From positions 95,155 to 159,154 of the forward strand of contig MGLK01000012.1 of NCBI GenBank assembly GCA_001794825.1: a stretch of 64,000 bases of DNA, given 5' to 3'. The notes beneath the pieces were generated by a model, which searched no databases, was not told the DNA's origin, and was given only the letters and a program-made list of their open reading frames with translations. The stretch is from Caulobacterales bacterium RIFCSPHIGHO2_01_FULL_70_19. GTDB taxonomy: Bacteria; Pseudomonadota; Alphaproteobacteria; Caulobacterales; Caulobacteraceae. The number at the start of each line of letters is the position of its first letter. Position 1 is the stretch's first letter. Both the position numbers and the translations under genes were made by a program. Shown here in pieces: positions 18,953 to 28,709 of the stretch.

Positions 18953-19014
18953 GGCTTCGCGGCGGCGTCGGCTTGGGCTAAGGCTCGGCGGGGGGCTGCC
19001 GCCGGAGCCGGATC

Positions 19015-20037
19015 TTGACCGACATCGCCGCCCGCAAGGACCAGCACCTCGACGTCATCCTCGCCGGCAAGGCGCGGCACCGGCTGGACACGGGCCTCGA
19101 CGCCGTGCGGTTCGTCCACGAGGCGCTTCCGGACCTCGACCACGGCAAGATCGACCTCGGGGCCGATTTCCTGGGGCGGCGGCTGAAGGCGCCGCTGCTG
19201 ATCAGCGCCATGACCGGAGGACCGACGCGGGCCGAGGCGATCAACGCCCGGCTGGCCGAGGCCGCCCAGCACCTCGGCATCGCCCTGGCGGTCGGCTCGC
19301 AGCGCGCGGCCCTGGCGAACGACGGGCCGACGCCAGGCCTCGACATGAGCCTTCGCCTGAAGGCCCCCGACACGCCGATCCTGGCGAACATCGGCGCGGC
19401 GCAGCTGACCCGGGGCTTCGGCGTCGACGAGGCGCGGCGTGTGATCGACATGGTGGCGGCGGACGCCCTGGTGGTGCACCTGAACCCGCTGCAGGAGGCC
19501 TGCCAGCCGGAAGGCGATCGCGACTGGTGGGGCGTCGGCGCAGCGCTGGAGGCGCTGGTCCGGGCCCTCGACGCGCCGGTGCTGGTCAAGGAGACCGGCG
19601 CAGGTCTCTCGGCGGCGACGGCGAAACGCCTGGCGGACATGGGCGTCGCCGGCCTCGACGTGGCCGGCGCCGGGGGGTCGAACTGGGCCAGCGTCGAGGG
19701 GGAGCGCGCCGGGGCCGGGGTCGACAAGGCGCACGCCGCGGCCTTCGCCGATTGGGGCATTCCCACCGCCCGCGCCATAGCCGGGGCGCGGGCGGCCTGC
19801 CCCCGCACGCTGATCATCGGTTCCGGCGGCATCCGCGACGGCGTCGACGTGGCGCGGGCGATCCGGCTGGGCGCCGACATCGTCGGGCAGGCGGCCGGGG
19901 TGCTGGCGGCGGCGACGGAGTCGACGGAGGCGGTCGTCAGCCACTTTCAGACGGTCATCCGGCAGTTGAGGACCGTCTGCTTCTGCACCGGCTCGGCCAA
20001 TCTGACGGCCCTGGCCAAGGCGGCGCTGCAGGACTGA
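19015..20037 (+). CDS. fni: Type 2 isopentenyl-diphosphate delta-isomerase
   Basis: FMN- and NADPH-dependent isomerisation of IPP to DMAPP for isoprenoid synthesis. 340 aa. It starts at TTG (19015) with GGAG eight bases upstream. Landmarks: RKDQHLDVIL, HEALPDLDHGKIDLGADFLG, PLLISAMTGG, VGSQRAAL, ANIGAAQL, VKETGAGLSAATAKRL and the FMN-site GSGGIRDGVDVARAIRLGAD. Length and order fit. A Caulobacterales pathway for carotenoids or quinones would use it. Confidence 0.95.
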   Translation: MTDIAARKDQHLDVILAGKARHRLDTGLDAVRFVHEALPDLDHGKIDLGADFLGRRLKAPLLISAMTGGPTRAEAINARLAEAAQHLGIALAVGSQRAALANDGPTPGLDMSLRLKAPDTPILANIGAAQLTRGFGVDEARRVIDMVAADALVVHLNPLQEACQPEGDRDWWGVGAALEALVRALDAPVLVKETGAGLSAATAKRLADMGVAGLDVAGAGGSNWASVEGERAGAGVDKAHAAAFADWGIPTARAIAGARAACPRTLIIGSGGIRDGVDVARAIRLGADIVGQAAGVLAAATESTEAVVSHFQTVIRQLRTVCFCTGSANLTALAKAALQD

Positions 20038-20243
20038 AGGCGGTCGAAGCGGCCTCGAAAACACAGGTCACAGTCTTCGATGTGTTCGCATCGTTCGCAT
20101 CGAACTCAAGGAAATCAAAGTCCCGGCGATTCTCCACCAGTTTTCCGTCCGGGTGAAATCCCCGGGGCGGTCGTATTCGATTGTCAAAGACCCGACCCTT
20201 CGATCCTGCGCCTGCGCTACGTCAGAACCGGTCGTGGAGAACC
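20038..20243. other. 206-base intergenic region of lower GC between convergent fni and hutH
   Basis: No supported gene. It contains a direct repeat TTCGCATCG twice around 20093-20107 and AT-richer stretches (GAACTCAAGGAAATCAAAG) than anything nearby. No strong hairpin terminator with a T-run is visible although two genes converge on it. Confidence 0.4.
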
Positions 20244-21773
20244 TCAGGCCGAGGGCAGCAGGTCGCCGGCGAACGGCCGGTAGCGGCCGGCGCGGACCCC
20301 GGCGGTGGCGCGCTCGATATCCGGGGCGAAGTAGTGGTCCGAGGCGTAGGGCGCGGCGGCCTCGCGGACGATGGACCAGACCTGCTCGAGGTCCGGAGAG
20401 GACTTCAGCGGACGGTGGAATTCGATACCCTGGGCCGCGGCCAGGAGTTCGATGCCGACCACCGTCGCCGTGTTCTCGGCCATGTCCAGCAGGCGGCGCG
20501 CCCCGTGGGTGGCCATGGAGACGTGGTCCTCCTGGTTGGCGGAGGTGGGCACCGTGTCGATCACGCACGGGTGGGCGACCATGCGGTTCTCGGCGACGAG
20601 CGCGGCGGCGGTGACCTGGGCGATCATGAAGCCGGAGTTCAGGCCGCTCTCCCGCACCAGGAAGGCGGGCAGCTCGCTCATCTTGGGGTCGACGAGGATG
20701 GCGGTGCGGCGCTCGGAGATGTTGCCGATCTCGCAGAGCGCCATGGCGATCTGATCGGCTGCATAAGCAACGGGTTCAGCGTGGAAGTTCCCGCCGGAGA
20801 TGACGTCGCCGTCATCGATGAACACCAGCGGATTGTCGGTGACGGCGTTGGCCTCGCGCTCCAGCATGGCCGCGGCGTTGCGCAGCACGTCCAGCGTCGC
20901 GCCCATGACCTGGGGCTGGCAGCGCAGGGAGTAGGGGTCCTGCACCTTGGCGCAGTCGTGGCGATGGCTGTCGCGGATGGCGGAGCCGGCCATCAGGCCG
21001 CGCAGGCGGGCGGCGACGTCGATCTGGCCCGGCTGGCCGCGCAGGGCGTGGATGCGCGGGTCGAAGGGCGCGTCGGAGCCCTTGAGCGCGTCGACCGACA
21101 GGGCCCCGGCGGCGACGGCGGCGGCGAAGCAGGCCTCGGCCGCGAACAGGCCGGCCAGGGCCAGGGCGGTGGAGCACTGGGTGCCGTTGAGCAGGGCCAG
21201 CCCCTCCTTGGGGCCGAGGGTCAGCGGCCGGCGGCCGATGCGGGCCAGCGCCGCCTCGGCGGACAGGGTCTCGCCGTTCGCGCGGGCCTCGCCCACGCCG
21301 ATGAGCATGCAGCTCATGTGCGCCAGCGGGGCGAGGTCGCCCGAGGCTCCGACCGAACCCTTGGACGGTATGCAGGGCAGGATGTCGGCGTTGACCAGCT
21401 CGACGAGGGTCTCGAGCGTCTCCCGCCGGACGCCCGAGGCGCCCTTGGACAGGCTGGCGACCTTCAGGACCATCAGTAGACGGACGATCGCGTCCTCCAG
21501 CAGGGGGCCGACGCCGCAGGCATGGCTGAGGACGAGGTTCTTCTGAAGGGTTTCAAGGTCTTCGGGCGCGATGCTGGTGTTGGCCAGCAGGCCAAAGCCG
21601 GTGTTGACGCCATAGACGGTGCGGCCCTCGGCGACGATGGCGGCGATGGTCGCCGCGCCCTTGTCGACAGCGGCCCAGGCGGCGTCGGTCAGGGTGACCG
21701 TGACCGGGCCGTCGAGGACGGCGCGCAGCTGCGGCAGGGTGAGGGGAGCGGAGCCTATCTGGATGTTCGTCAT
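20244..21773 (-). CDS. hutH: Histidine ammonia-lyase
   Basis: First step of histidine degradation: L-histidine to urocanate and ammonia. 509 aa. The MIO cofactor forms from Ala143-Ser144-Gly145 within [20 protein letters not shown] near 54-61, [18 protein letters not shown] and the C-terminal [11 protein letters not shown] are all present. Full length, so active. Transcribed after hutU on the minus strand with a palindromic-repeat gap between. Confidence 0.98.
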   Translation of the reverse strand: MTNIQIGSAPLTLPQLRAVLDGPVTVTLTDAAWAAVDKGAATIAAIVAEGRTVYGVNTGFGLLANTSIAPEDLETLQKNLVLSHACGVGPLLEDAIVRLLMVLKVASLSKGASGVRRETLETLVELVNADILPCIPSKGSVGASGDLAPLAHMSCMLIGVGEARANGETLSAEAALARIGRRPLTLGPKEGLALLNGTQCSTALALAGLFAAEACFAAAVAAGALSVDALKGSDAPFDPRIHALRGQPGQIDVAARLRGLMAGSAIRDSHRHDCAKVQDPYSLRCQPQVMGATLDVLRNAAAMLEREANAVTDNPLVFIDDGDVISGGNFHAEPVAYAADQIAMALCEIGNISERRTAILVDPKMSELPAFLVRESGLNSGFMIAQVTAAALVAENRMVAHPCVIDTVPTSANQEDHVSMATHGARRLLDMAENTATVVGIELLAAAQGIEFHRPLKSSPDLEQVWSIVREAAAPYASDHYFAPDIERATAGVRAGRYRPFAGDLLPSA

Positions 21774-21794
21774 GGCGAGTCCGGTATCACTGAT

Positions 21795-21961
21795 CCCTCT
21801 CCCGGCGGGAGAGGGCTTGAGCGCACGGATGCGTCAGCATCCGTCCTTGCGCGAAAGGGTGAGGGGCTGGTGTGAAGCGGGCGAGAGCCAACCCTCACCC
21901 GATCGCGCGGGGACGACGGCTGCGCCGTCGTGCGCGGTCTCCCTCTCCCGCTGGGAGAGGG
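21795..21961. repeat. Composite palindromic repeat between hutU and hutH
   Basis: Perfect hairpins sit in series: CCCTCTCCC-GGC-GGGAGAGGG (21795-21815), ACGGATGC-GTCA-GCATCCGT (21825-21844), ACGACGGC-TGC-GCCGTCGT (21913-21931) and CCCTCTCCC-GCT-GGGAGAGGG (21941-21961). GGGTGAGGG and CCCTCACCC between them are also complementary. The outer hairpins are near copies, marking a REP/palindromic-unit type element. The hutU stop codon begins at the base after the last hairpin. It may modulate hutU-to-hutH read-through. Confidence 0.8.
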
Positions 21962-23632
21962 TCACCGGAGCGAGGGCAGGTTGAGGCCGTGCTCGCGAGC
22001 GGCCTCGCGGGCGATCTCGTAGCCGGCGTCGGCGTGGCGCATGACGCCGGTCGCCGGGTCGTTCCAGAGGACCCGCGCCAGCCGCTTCGCCGCCTCCGGC
22101 GTCCCGTCGGCCACGATGACCACGCCCGAGTGCTGGCTGTAGCCCATGCCGACCCCGCCGCCGTGGTGCAGCGACACCCAGCTGGCCCCCGAGGCGGTGT
22201 TCAGCAGGGCGTTCAGCAGCGGCCAGTCGGACACGGCGTCCGAGCCGTCCATCATCGCCTCGGTCTCGCGGTTCGGGCTGGCCACCGAGCCGGAGTCGAG
22301 GTGATCCCGGCCGATGACGATCGGCCCCGACAGTTCGCCCGACGCCACCATATCGTTGAACATCAGGCCGGCGCGGTGGCGGTCGCCGAGGCCGATCCAG
22401 CAGATGCGGGCCGGCAGGCCCTGGAAGGCGATGCGCTCGCCGGCCATGTCCAGCCAGCGGTGCAGCCCGGCGTTGTCGGGGAACAGCCGCTTCATCGCCG
22501 CGTCGGTCTTGCGGATGTCCTCCGGGTCGCCGGTCAGGGAGGCCCAGCGGAACGGGCCGATCCCGCGGCAGAACAGCGGGCGGATGTAGGCGGGGACGAA
22601 GCCGGGAAAGGCGAAGGCGTCCTCCACCCCGGCGTCGAAGGCGACCTGGCGGATGTTGTTGCCATAGTCCGTAGTCGGAACGCCTTGCGCGTGGAAGTCG
22701 AGCATGGCGCGGACGTGGACGGCCATGGAGGCGCGGGCGGCGGCCTCCACGGCGGCCGGGTCGGTCTGGCGCTTCGTCTCCCACTCGGCGACGGTCCAGC
22801 CGCTCGGCAGGTAGCCGTTGACGGGGTCGTGGGCCGAGGTCTGGTCGGTGACCAGGTCGGGGCGGACGCCCCGCTTCACCAGTTCGGGGAGGACTTCGGC
22901 GGCGTTGCCCAGCAGGCCGATGGATACCGGCTTCCTGTCCTCGACTGACTGCTTCAGCAGGTCCAGAGCCTCGTCCAGCGTCTCGGCCATGACGTCGAGG
23001 TAGCGGGTCTTCAGCCGCATCTCGATGCGACTGCGCTGGCACTCCACCGCGAGGCAGGAGGCCCCGGCCATGGTCGCCGCCAGCGGCTGGGCCCCGCCCA
23101 TGCCGCCGAGGCCGGCGGTGAGAATCCACCGACCCGACCAGTCGCCGCCGTAGTGCTGGCGTCCGGCCTCGGCGAAGGTCTCGTAGGTGCCCTGCACGAT
23201 GCCCTGGGTGCCGATGTAGATCCACGAGCCGGCCGTCATCTGGCCGTACATCATCAGCCCCTTGCGATCGAGCTCGTGGAAATGCTCCCAGGTCGCCCAC
23301 TTGGGGACCAGGTTGGAGTTGGCGATCAGCACCCGCGGGGCGTCCTCGTGGGTGCGGAACACGCCGACGGGCTTGCCGGACTGGACCAGCAGGGTCTGGT
23401 CGGGCTCAAGCGCGCGCAGCTCGGCCACGATCCGGTCGAACGACGCCCAGTCCCGCGCCGCCTTTCCGATGCCGCCGTAGACGACCAGGTCCTCCGGGCG
23501 CTCGGCCACCTCGGGGTCGAGGTTGTTCATCATCATGCGCAGCGCCGCCTCGGCGGCCCAGGTCTTCGCGCTCATCTCCGGGCCGCGCGGGGCGCGGATG
23601 ACGCGGGCGTTCGGGGTCTGTTGAGTCGACAT
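21962..23632 (-). CDS. hutU: Urocanate hydratase
   Basis: NAD-dependent hydration of urocanate to imidazolone propionate. 556 aa, standard length. Seen: [43 protein letters not shown] region, [25 protein letters not shown] region, [12 protein letters not shown] and CPARIC-like [18 protein letters not shown]. Start ATG at 23632. Its stop abuts a palindromic repeat. Divergent from hutG-hutI. Confidence 0.98.
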   Translation of the reverse strand: MSTQQTPNARVIRAPRGPEMSAKTWAAEAALRMMMNNLDPEVAERPEDLVVYGGIGKAARDWASFDRIVAELRALEPDQTLLVQSGKPVGVFRTHEDAPRVLIANSNLVPKWATWEHFHELDRKGLMMYGQMTAGSWIYIGTQGIVQGTYETFAEAGRQHYGGDWSGRWILTAGLGGMGGAQPLAATMAGASCLAVECQRSRIEMRLKTRYLDVMAETLDEALDLLKQSVEDRKPVSIGLLGNAAEVLPELVKRGVRPDLVTDQTSAHDPVNGYLPSGWTVAEWETKRQTDPAAVEAAARASMAVHVRAMLDFHAQGVPTTDYGNNIRQVAFDAGVEDAFAFPGFVPAYIRPLFCRGIGPFRWASLTGDPEDIRKTDAAMKRLFPDNAGLHRWLDMAGERIAFQGLPARICWIGLGDRHRAGLMFNDMVASGELSGPIVIGRDHLDSGSVASPNRETEAMMDGSDAVSDWPLLNALLNTASGASWVSLHHGGGVGMGYSQHSGVVIVADGTPEAAKRLARVLWNDPATGVMRHADAGYEIAREAAREHGLNLPSLR

Positions 23633-23647
23633 GGCCCCTCTTAGCTC

Positions 23648-23801
23648 CTTCTCCCCTTGCGGGAGAAGGTGGCCGAGCGAAGCGAGGCCGGATGAGGGGT
23701 CTCTCCGGCGGATGAGGATTTGAGTCGATGACTCCGTCGCCGGCGCGACCCCTCATCCGTCGGCCTTCGGCCGCCACCTTCTCCCGCAAGGGGAGAAGGG
23801 G
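23648..23801. repeat. Inverted pair of palindromic repeats between hutU and hutG
   Basis: Left copy 23648-23700 carries CCTTCTCCCC-TTGC-GGGAGAAGG, then GGCCGAGCGAAGCGAGGCC, then GGATGAGGGG. Right copy 23749-23801 is the reverse orientation: CCCCTCATCC, GGCCTTCGGCC, then CCACCTTCTCCC-GCAA-GGGGAGAAGG. The family (GGGAGAAGGTGGC...GGATGAGGGG) is common in alphaproteobacterial intergenic DNA. Both divergent hut promoters must lie in or beside it. Confidence 0.85.
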
Positions 23802-23813
23802 TTATGTGGACGG

Positions 23814-24701
23814 ATGAAAGATTCAGAAGCCCTGGGCTGGCGCTCGGTCGCCGATCTGGTGGGAAGCCATCCCGATGCGGGGGTCGCGCTGATCGGCGCG
23901 GGGGTCAACGAGCGATCGCTGACGCCGGGACGGTGCGACCTGGGGCCGAAGGCGCTGCGCGCGGTGCTGCCGCGGTTCTCGACGTACGACGTAGAGACCG
24001 GGCGGGAGCTGGCGACGCGGGTGCACGACGCCGGCGATGTGTTCGTGAAGGCGCTGGCGCCGGCGGAGGCGTTCGCGCCGGTCCGCGACGCGGCGCACGG
24101 GCAGGCGGGGCGGGCGCTGACGGTGCTGGTCGGCGGCAACAACGCGATCACCCGCCCGGGCGTCCACGCCCTCGGCCTCGACCGCGTCGGCCTGCTGACG
24201 CTGGACGCCCATTTCGACCTGCGCGACACCGACCAGGGCCTGACCAACGGAAATCCGGTGCGGGCGCTGCTGGAGGACGGGCTGGCGGGCGAGCGGGTCA
24301 GCCAGGTCGGACTGGCGCCGTTCGCCAACACCCTGCGGGCGCACGAGGCGGCGATGGCCGCGGGGATTTCGGTGCGGACGGCGCGGGAGTGCCGCCAGCG
24401 AGGGCTGGCGGCCGTGGTGGCCGAGGAGCTTGAGCGGCTGTCGGGGCTGGTCGAGACGATCTACGTCGACTTCGACATCGACGTCATCGACCGCAGCCAG
24501 TGGCCGGCCTCGCCAGGGGCGCGGCCCGGCGGGGTGAGCGTGCACGACTTCTTCGACGCGACGCGGGTGGTCGGGGCGCACCCGAAGGTCAGGGCGGTGG
24601 ACCTGACCGAATACGATCCGTCGCTGGAGGTGGGGGACCTCGGCTCGCTGACGGCGGGGCGGTGGTTCTGCGAACTGCTGGCGGGGTTCGAGGCGCGATG
24701 A
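23814..24701 (+). CDS. hutG: Formimidoylglutamase, arginase/ureohydrolase family
   Basis: Last hut step: formimidoylglutamate to glutamate and formamide. 295 aa. Metal motifs: DAHFDLRD (Asp131, His133, Asp135) and DFDIDVID (Asp221, Asp223, Asp226). The first ligand motif, normally GGDH, reads GGNN at 107-110, so the usual metal-binding His is Asn. Whether this is a subfamily trait or a change of metal site needs an alignment. The hut context still makes the assignment secure. Overlaps the next gene by ATGA. Confidence 0.9.
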   Translation: MKDSEALGWRSVADLVGSHPDAGVALIGAGVNERSLTPGRCDLGPKALRAVLPRFSTYDVETGRELATRVHDAGDVFVKALAPAEAFAPVRDAAHGQAGRALTVLVGGNNAITRPGVHALGLDRVGLLTLDAHFDLRDTDQGLTNGNPVRALLEDGLAGERVSQVGLAPFANTLRAHEAAMAAGISVRTARECRQRGLAAVVAEELERLSGLVETIYVDFDIDVIDRSQWPASPGARPGGVSVHDFFDATRVVGAHPKVRAVDLTEYDPSLEVGDLGSLTAGRWFCELLAGFEAR

Positions 24702-25153
24702 GGTCCAGCGTCGCCGCCTCGATCGGGATGGCCGCCGCGCTGCTCGCGTCGGACGCCCTGTCCTGCACGCAGCTGTTTCTCGGCGTCGACGGGCAGAGGT
24801 ACTACCAGCGTCAGGCCCGCCTCGACGCCGACTCCGTCTTCCTCGCGCGGGCCAGATCCGAGCCGCTGCGTAGCCGCTCCGCCTTCGAGCCCATCGCTGC
24901 AGTGGAGGGGGATCGGCCGCCGTCGCGGAGCTTCATGCGGACCGGCGAGCAGGGAGACTGCGGACCCCCGCCGGTTCCGCGGGGCGTCGTGGTCGCATTC
25001 GCGCGACGGACACGACCGGCCGACGATCCTTGGCGGCCCTGGAACTGGGGGCGTTGGCAGGTCTTCTCGAGCCTGAATCCAGAGCAGATCGTCGACCGGG
25101 ATCTGGCCTCCGCCCTGGGCGAAGCCGCAGCCCGTCTGCGGAGGAGCCGATGA
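24698..25153 (+). CDS. Hypothetical secreted protein inside the hut operon
   Basis: 151 aa. N-terminal signal peptide ([21 protein letters not shown]) with a Cys at 24 that follows no clean lipobox. The mature part is Arg/Pro/Trp-rich ([17 protein letters not shown]) with no recognised domain. ATG overlaps the hutG stop and its own stop overlaps the hutI start, both by ATGA, so it is co-translated with two catabolic enzymes. Not a known Hut component. It may be a late insertion with a distinct envelope role. Confidence 0.7.
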   Translation: MRSSVAASIGMAAALLASDALSCTQLFLGVDGQRYYQRQARLDADSVFLARARSEPLRSRSAFEPIAAVEGDRPPSRSFMRTGEQGDCGPPPVPRGVVVAFARRTRPADDPWRPWNWGRWQVFSSLNPEQIVDRDLASALGEAAARLRRSR

Positions 25154-26358
25154 CCGGCCTGCTCCTGACCGACTGTCGGCTGGCGACCATGGTCCCCGGC
25201 GGCGCCCCGTTCGGGCCGATCGAGGACGGGGCGGTGCTGATCGAGGCCGGCCGCATCGTCTGGGCCGGGGCCCGGGCGGAGGCGCCTGTGGACAAGCCTG
25301 TGGAAACCCACCGCCTGGACGGGCGCTGGGTGACGCCGGGGCTGGTCGATTGCCATACCCATCTCGTGTTCGGCGGCGACCGCTCGGGGGAGTTCGAGCA
25401 GCGGTTGAACGGGGTCTCCTACGAGGACATCGCCCGGGCCGGGGGCGGCATCGTCTCGACCATGACGGCGACGCGGGCGGCGTCGGAGGAGGCGCTGTAC
25501 GCCTCGGCCCTGACGCGGCTGGCGGGGCTGAAGGCCACGGGCGTGACCACGGTGGAGATCAAGTCGGGCTACGGCCTGGACCGCGACAGCGAGCTGAAGA
25601 TGCTGCGCACAGCGCGGCGGATCGGGCGCGAGGCGGGGGTGCGGGTGCGGACCAGCTATCTGGGCCTGCACGCCGTGCCGCCGGAGCACCGGGCGGACCG
25701 CGTCGCCTATGTGGACAAGGCTGTGGATGGAATTCTCCCGGCGGCGCACGCCGAGGGGCTGGTCGACGCCGTGGACGCCTATTGCGAGCCGATCGCCTTC
25801 TCGGTCGAGGAGGTCGGGCGTCTGTTCGAAAAGGCGCGGGCGCTGGGCCTGCCGGTCAAGCTGCACGCCGACCAGCTGTCGGACGGCGGCGGGGCGGCGC
25901 TGGCGGCGCGCTACGGAGCCCTGTCGGCGGACCATGTGGAGCACACGGCCGAGGCGGGCGTGAAGGCGATGGCGGCGGCGGGGGTGGTGGCGGTGCTGCT
26001 GCCCGGGGCCTTCCTGATGCTGCGCGAGACGCAGCTTCCGCCGGTGGCGCTGCTGCGGCGGCACGGGGTGGAGATGGCGGTGGCGACCGACTGCAACCCC
26101 GGCACCTCGCCGGTGGCCTCGATGACGGCGGCGCTGAACCTGGCCTGCGTGCAGTTCCGGCTGACGCCGGAGGAGGCGCTGGCGGGGGCGACGCGGGTCG
26201 CGGCGAAGGCGCTGGGGCTGGCGGACGAGATCGGGACGATCGAGGCGGGCAAGGCGGCCGACCTGGCCGTGTGGGACGTCGAGCGGCCGGCGGAGCTCTG
26301 CTACTGGCTGGGCAAGCCGCTGCTGCACCGGCGGTATCTGGCGGGCGCGCCGGCGTAA
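25150..26358 (+). CDS. hutI: Imidazolonepropionase
   Basis: Amidohydrolase that opens imidazolone propionate to formimidoylglutamate. 402 aa. Metal site [12 protein letters not shown], substrate motif [15 protein letters not shown] and the distal [10 protein letters not shown] with catalytic Asp. All as expected for HutI. With hutH, hutU and hutG the pathway from histidine to glutamate is complete in this window. No hutF or hutC regulator gene is seen. Confidence 0.98.
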   Translation: MTGLLLTDCRLATMVPGGAPFGPIEDGAVLIEAGRIVWAGARAEAPVDKPVETHRLDGRWVTPGLVDCHTHLVFGGDRSGEFEQRLNGVSYEDIARAGGGIVSTMTATRAASEEALYASALTRLAGLKATGVTTVEIKSGYGLDRDSELKMLRTARRIGREAGVRVRTSYLGLHAVPPEHRADRVAYVDKAVDGILPAAHAEGLVDAVDAYCEPIAFSVEEVGRLFEKARALGLPVKLHADQLSDGGGAALAARYGALSADHVEHTAEAGVKAMAAAGVVAVLLPGAFLMLRETQLPPVALLRRHGVEMAVATDCNPGTSPVASMTAALNLACVQFRLTPEEALAGATRVAAKALGLADEIGTIEAGKAADLAVWDVERPAELCYWLGKPLLHRRYLAGAPA

Positions 26359-26393
26359 TCGTCCGTCAAGGCGAATCCGCCCATGCTCGCGTC

Positions 26394-26513
26394 ATGCGCC
26401 CGTTCCGCGACCGCACCGAAGGCCTGCTGCTCGCCGCCCTGGTGGCGGTGACGCTGGCGCTGGCGGTGGCGACCGGGCTGTCGGTCGAGGCGACCCTGGC
26501 TCAGGCCTGGTAG
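26394..26513 (+). CDS. Possible 39-aa single-TM protein
   Basis: ATG at 26394 encodes MRPFRDRTEGLLLAALVAVTL and continues hydrophobic to LAQAW: a basic start then one membrane helix. It sits 35 bases after hutI and its stop overlaps the convergent nitroreductase gene by 13 bases. No family recognised; coding status is uncertain because there is no strong ribosome binding site. Confidence 0.35.
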   Translation: MRPFRDRTEGLLLAALVAVTLALAVATGLSVEATLAQAW

Positions 26514-27103
26514 GTCGTGCGGGAAGGCAGGTCCGGCCGCGGCCGCTCCAGCGGCGGCTCGGCCAGGGTTCCGATGTGGATGAAGCCGGCGACCTGCTCG
26601 AGGCCGGAGAGGCCGAGCAGGGCCGTGGCGTCGGGGTCGTAGCTGTACCAGTCGGTGATCCAGCTGGCCGAATAGCCGAGCGCGTTGGCCGCGTGCTCGA
26701 GGTTCATGCACACGGCGCCGGCGGACAGACGCTGCTCCCACTCGGGCACCTTCAGGCTGGTGACCGGGGCCGAGACGACGAGGATGGTCAGCGGCGGGCA
26801 GGTCAGCTTGCTGAGCACCTTCACGGCCTTGGCCGGGTCGGGCTGGCGGGCGGCGAGGGGCTCCAGCCGGGCGGCGAGGGCGGCCCGGCTCTCCGGCCCC
26901 ATCACCACGAAGCGCCACGGGAACAGCTTGCCGTGATCGGGGGTGCGGGCGCCGAGCGCCAGGATGCGCTCCACCTCGGCCGGGGACGGGCCGGGGGCGG
27001 CCAGCGCCTGGGCCGGGGCCGAGCGCCGGGTGGCCAGCCGGCGCTCCAGCTCGGGCGAGGGGACGGGGAGGGGCAGCGAAGCGCCCAGGTCGGCGTCGGT
27101 CAT
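26501..27103 (-). CDS. Nitroreductase family protein (YdjA-like)
   Basis: 200 aa FMN-binding oxidoreductase. Seen: LATRRSAPAQAL, ILALGARTPDHGKLFPWRFVVM (the YdjA-type FMN loop), LEHAANALGYSASWITDWYSYD and a C-terminal GFIHIGTLAE. Physiological substrate unknown. Divergent from the NUDIX gene with about 45 bases between starts. Confidence 0.92.
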   Translation of the reverse strand: MTDADLGASLPLPVPSPELERRLATRRSAPAQALAAPGPSPAEVERILALGARTPDHGKLFPWRFVVMGPESRAALAARLEPLAARQPDPAKAVKVLSKLTCPPLTILVVSAPVTSLKVPEWEQRLSAGAVCMNLEHAANALGYSASWITDWYSYDPDATALLGLSGLEQVAGFIHIGTLAEPPLERPRPDLPSRTTYQA

Positions 27104-27148
27104 GCCGCCTAGCTAGTGCCGCAGCCGCCGCTGCGCCATACCCGGGAG

Positions 27149-27802
27149 ATGACCGACTCGCGCACCGCCTTCGACGCCGACCGCCCGACCCCGGCCTGGG
27201 ACAACGGGACCGACCGGCCGCCGCCGTGGCGCGGCGAGGGCGAGGTCGAGCTGCTGTTCGAGAATCCGTGGATGCGGCTGACCCGCCAGCACGCGGTGGC
27301 GCCGACGGGGCACGAGTCCGACTATGTGGTGATGCGGCCGAAGAACATCTCGGTCGGAGTGTTGCCGCTGCACGGGGACGGCACGGTGACCCTCGTGGGG
27401 CAGCAGCGCTTCGCCCTGATGAACTGGTCGTGGGAGATGCCCGAGGGCGGGGCGCCGTTCGACGAGGACCCGTTCGCGGGGATCCAGCGCGAGCTGGCCG
27501 AGGAGGCGGGCCTGAAGGCGGCGGTGTGGCGCGAGGCCTACAAGGCGGAAATGGCCAATTCGATCACCGACGAGCGGGCCATCGCCTGGCTGGCGTGGGA
27601 CCTGTCGCCGGCGACGGGGGAGCTGGATCCGACCGAGGTGATCCGCGTCGCCCGCGTCCCGTTCGGCGACCTGCTGCGCGAGATCGGGCGCGGGGCGATC
27701 CGGGACATGTTCACGCTGGCGACGGCGCTCAGGGCCTACCATATGGCGCGCGAGGGCGAACTGCCGCCCGAACTGGCGAAGGCCCTGCTGGCCAGCGTAT
27801 GA
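27149..27802 (+). CDS. NUDIX hydrolase
   Basis: 217 aa. The Nudix box fits GX5EX7REUXEEXGU exactly, from the GG of EGGAPFDEDPFAG to RELAEEAGL. Preceding VGQQRFALMNWSWEMPEG resembles ADP-sugar pyrophosphatases. ATG at 27149 has GGGAG upstream; an earlier GTG at 27116 is less likely. Leads into cysE after 22 bases. Confidence 0.9.
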   Translation: MTDSRTAFDADRPTPAWDNGTDRPPPWRGEGEVELLFENPWMRLTRQHAVAPTGHESDYVVMRPKNISVGVLPLHGDGTVTLVGQQRFALMNWSWEMPEGGAPFDEDPFAGIQRELAEEAGLKAAVWREAYKAEMANSITDERAIAWLAWDLSPATGELDPTEVIRVARVPFGDLLREIGRGAIRDMFTLATALRAYHMAREGELPPELAKALLASV

Positions 27803-27824
27803 TCGCCGCTTGATGGAGCCGCCG

Positions 27825-28646
27825 ATGCCGAAGCTGGAAGTCGTCGCCGCCCGCACCGACGTGTGGTCGCAGTTGCGCGAGGCGGCCGAGGCGGCGGCGC
27901 GCAATGAGCCGCACCTCGCCTCGCAGATGAACGCGGTGATCCTGTCGCACGGCGACCTGTCGGCGGCGCTGAGCTTCCAGATCGCGCGCAAGCTGGGCGA
28001 CGCGGAGCTCGGGGCCATGTCGGTGCGCGAGGTCTGTCGCGACGCCTACGAGGCCGACCCGGCCATCGTGGCGGCGGCCGAGGCGGACCTGCAGGCGGTG
28101 GCCGAGCGCGATCCGGCGATCCGCTCGCTGCTGCAGCCGTTCCTCTACTTCAAGGGCTTCCAGGCGCTGCAGGGTCACCGGGTGGCGCACTGGCTGTGGA
28201 AGCAGGGGCGCGACACCCTGGCCTTCCATCTCCAGAGCCGCATGTCGGAGCTGTTCCAGATCGACATCCACCCGGCCGCGCGGCTGGGCTCGGCCCTGTT
28301 CCTCGACCACGGCACCGGCATCGTCATCGGCGAGACGGCGGTGGTCGGCGACGAGGTGTCGATGCTGCACGCCGTGACGCTGGGCGGCACCGGCGCCGAG
28401 CGCGGCGACCGGCACCCGAAGATCGGCAAGGGGGTGCTGCTGGGGGCCGGGGCCAAGGTGCTGGGGAACATCACCGTGGGCGACTACGCCAAGGTGGCAT
28501 CGGGCTCGGTGGTGCTGAAGCCGGTGCCGGCGGGCTGCACCGTGGCGGGGGTGCCGGCGCGGCTGGTCAACTGCCCGACGGGCGAGGCGCCGGCCCGGAC
28601 GATGGACCATACGCTGGCCGACATCGTCTACGACTTCGTCATCTGA
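27825..28646 (+). CDS. cysE: Serine O-acetyltransferase
   Basis: Makes O-acetylserine, the carbon precursor of cysteine. 273 aa: helical N-terminal half, then left-handed beta-helix hexapeptides (FQIDIHPAARLG, LFLDHGTGIVIGETAVVGD, LHAVTLGGTG, RHPKIGKGVLLGAGAKVLGNI) with catalytic Asp/His in DIHP and DHGTG. ATG at 27825 has GGAG six bases upstream, better than an ATG at 27813. The terminal ~30 residues replace the usual Ile-ended CysK-binding tail, though the last residue is indeed Ile (YDFVI). Relevant to the cysteine desulfurases at 52-58 kb. Confidence 0.95.
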   Translation: MPKLEVVAARTDVWSQLREAAEAAARNEPHLASQMNAVILSHGDLSAALSFQIARKLGDAELGAMSVREVCRDAYEADPAIVAAAEADLQAVAERDPAIRSLLQPFLYFKGFQALQGHRVAHWLWKQGRDTLAFHLQSRMSELFQIDIHPAARLGSALFLDHGTGIVIGETAVVGDEVSMLHAVTLGGTGAERGDRHPKIGKGVLLGAGAKVLGNITVGDYAKVASGSVVLKPVPAGCTVAGVPARLVNCPTGEAPARTMDHTLADIVYDFVI

Positions 28647-28709
28647 GCCTTTCCCCCGGCCCGTCGTTTCTCTAGGGTCCGCGCCCAACACGAGACCCGA
28701 GGAAAGCCC

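Noticed and set aside
21795-23801. CRISPR array
   Set aside because: Repeats are palindromic hairpins, few in number and without regular spacers or cas genes.
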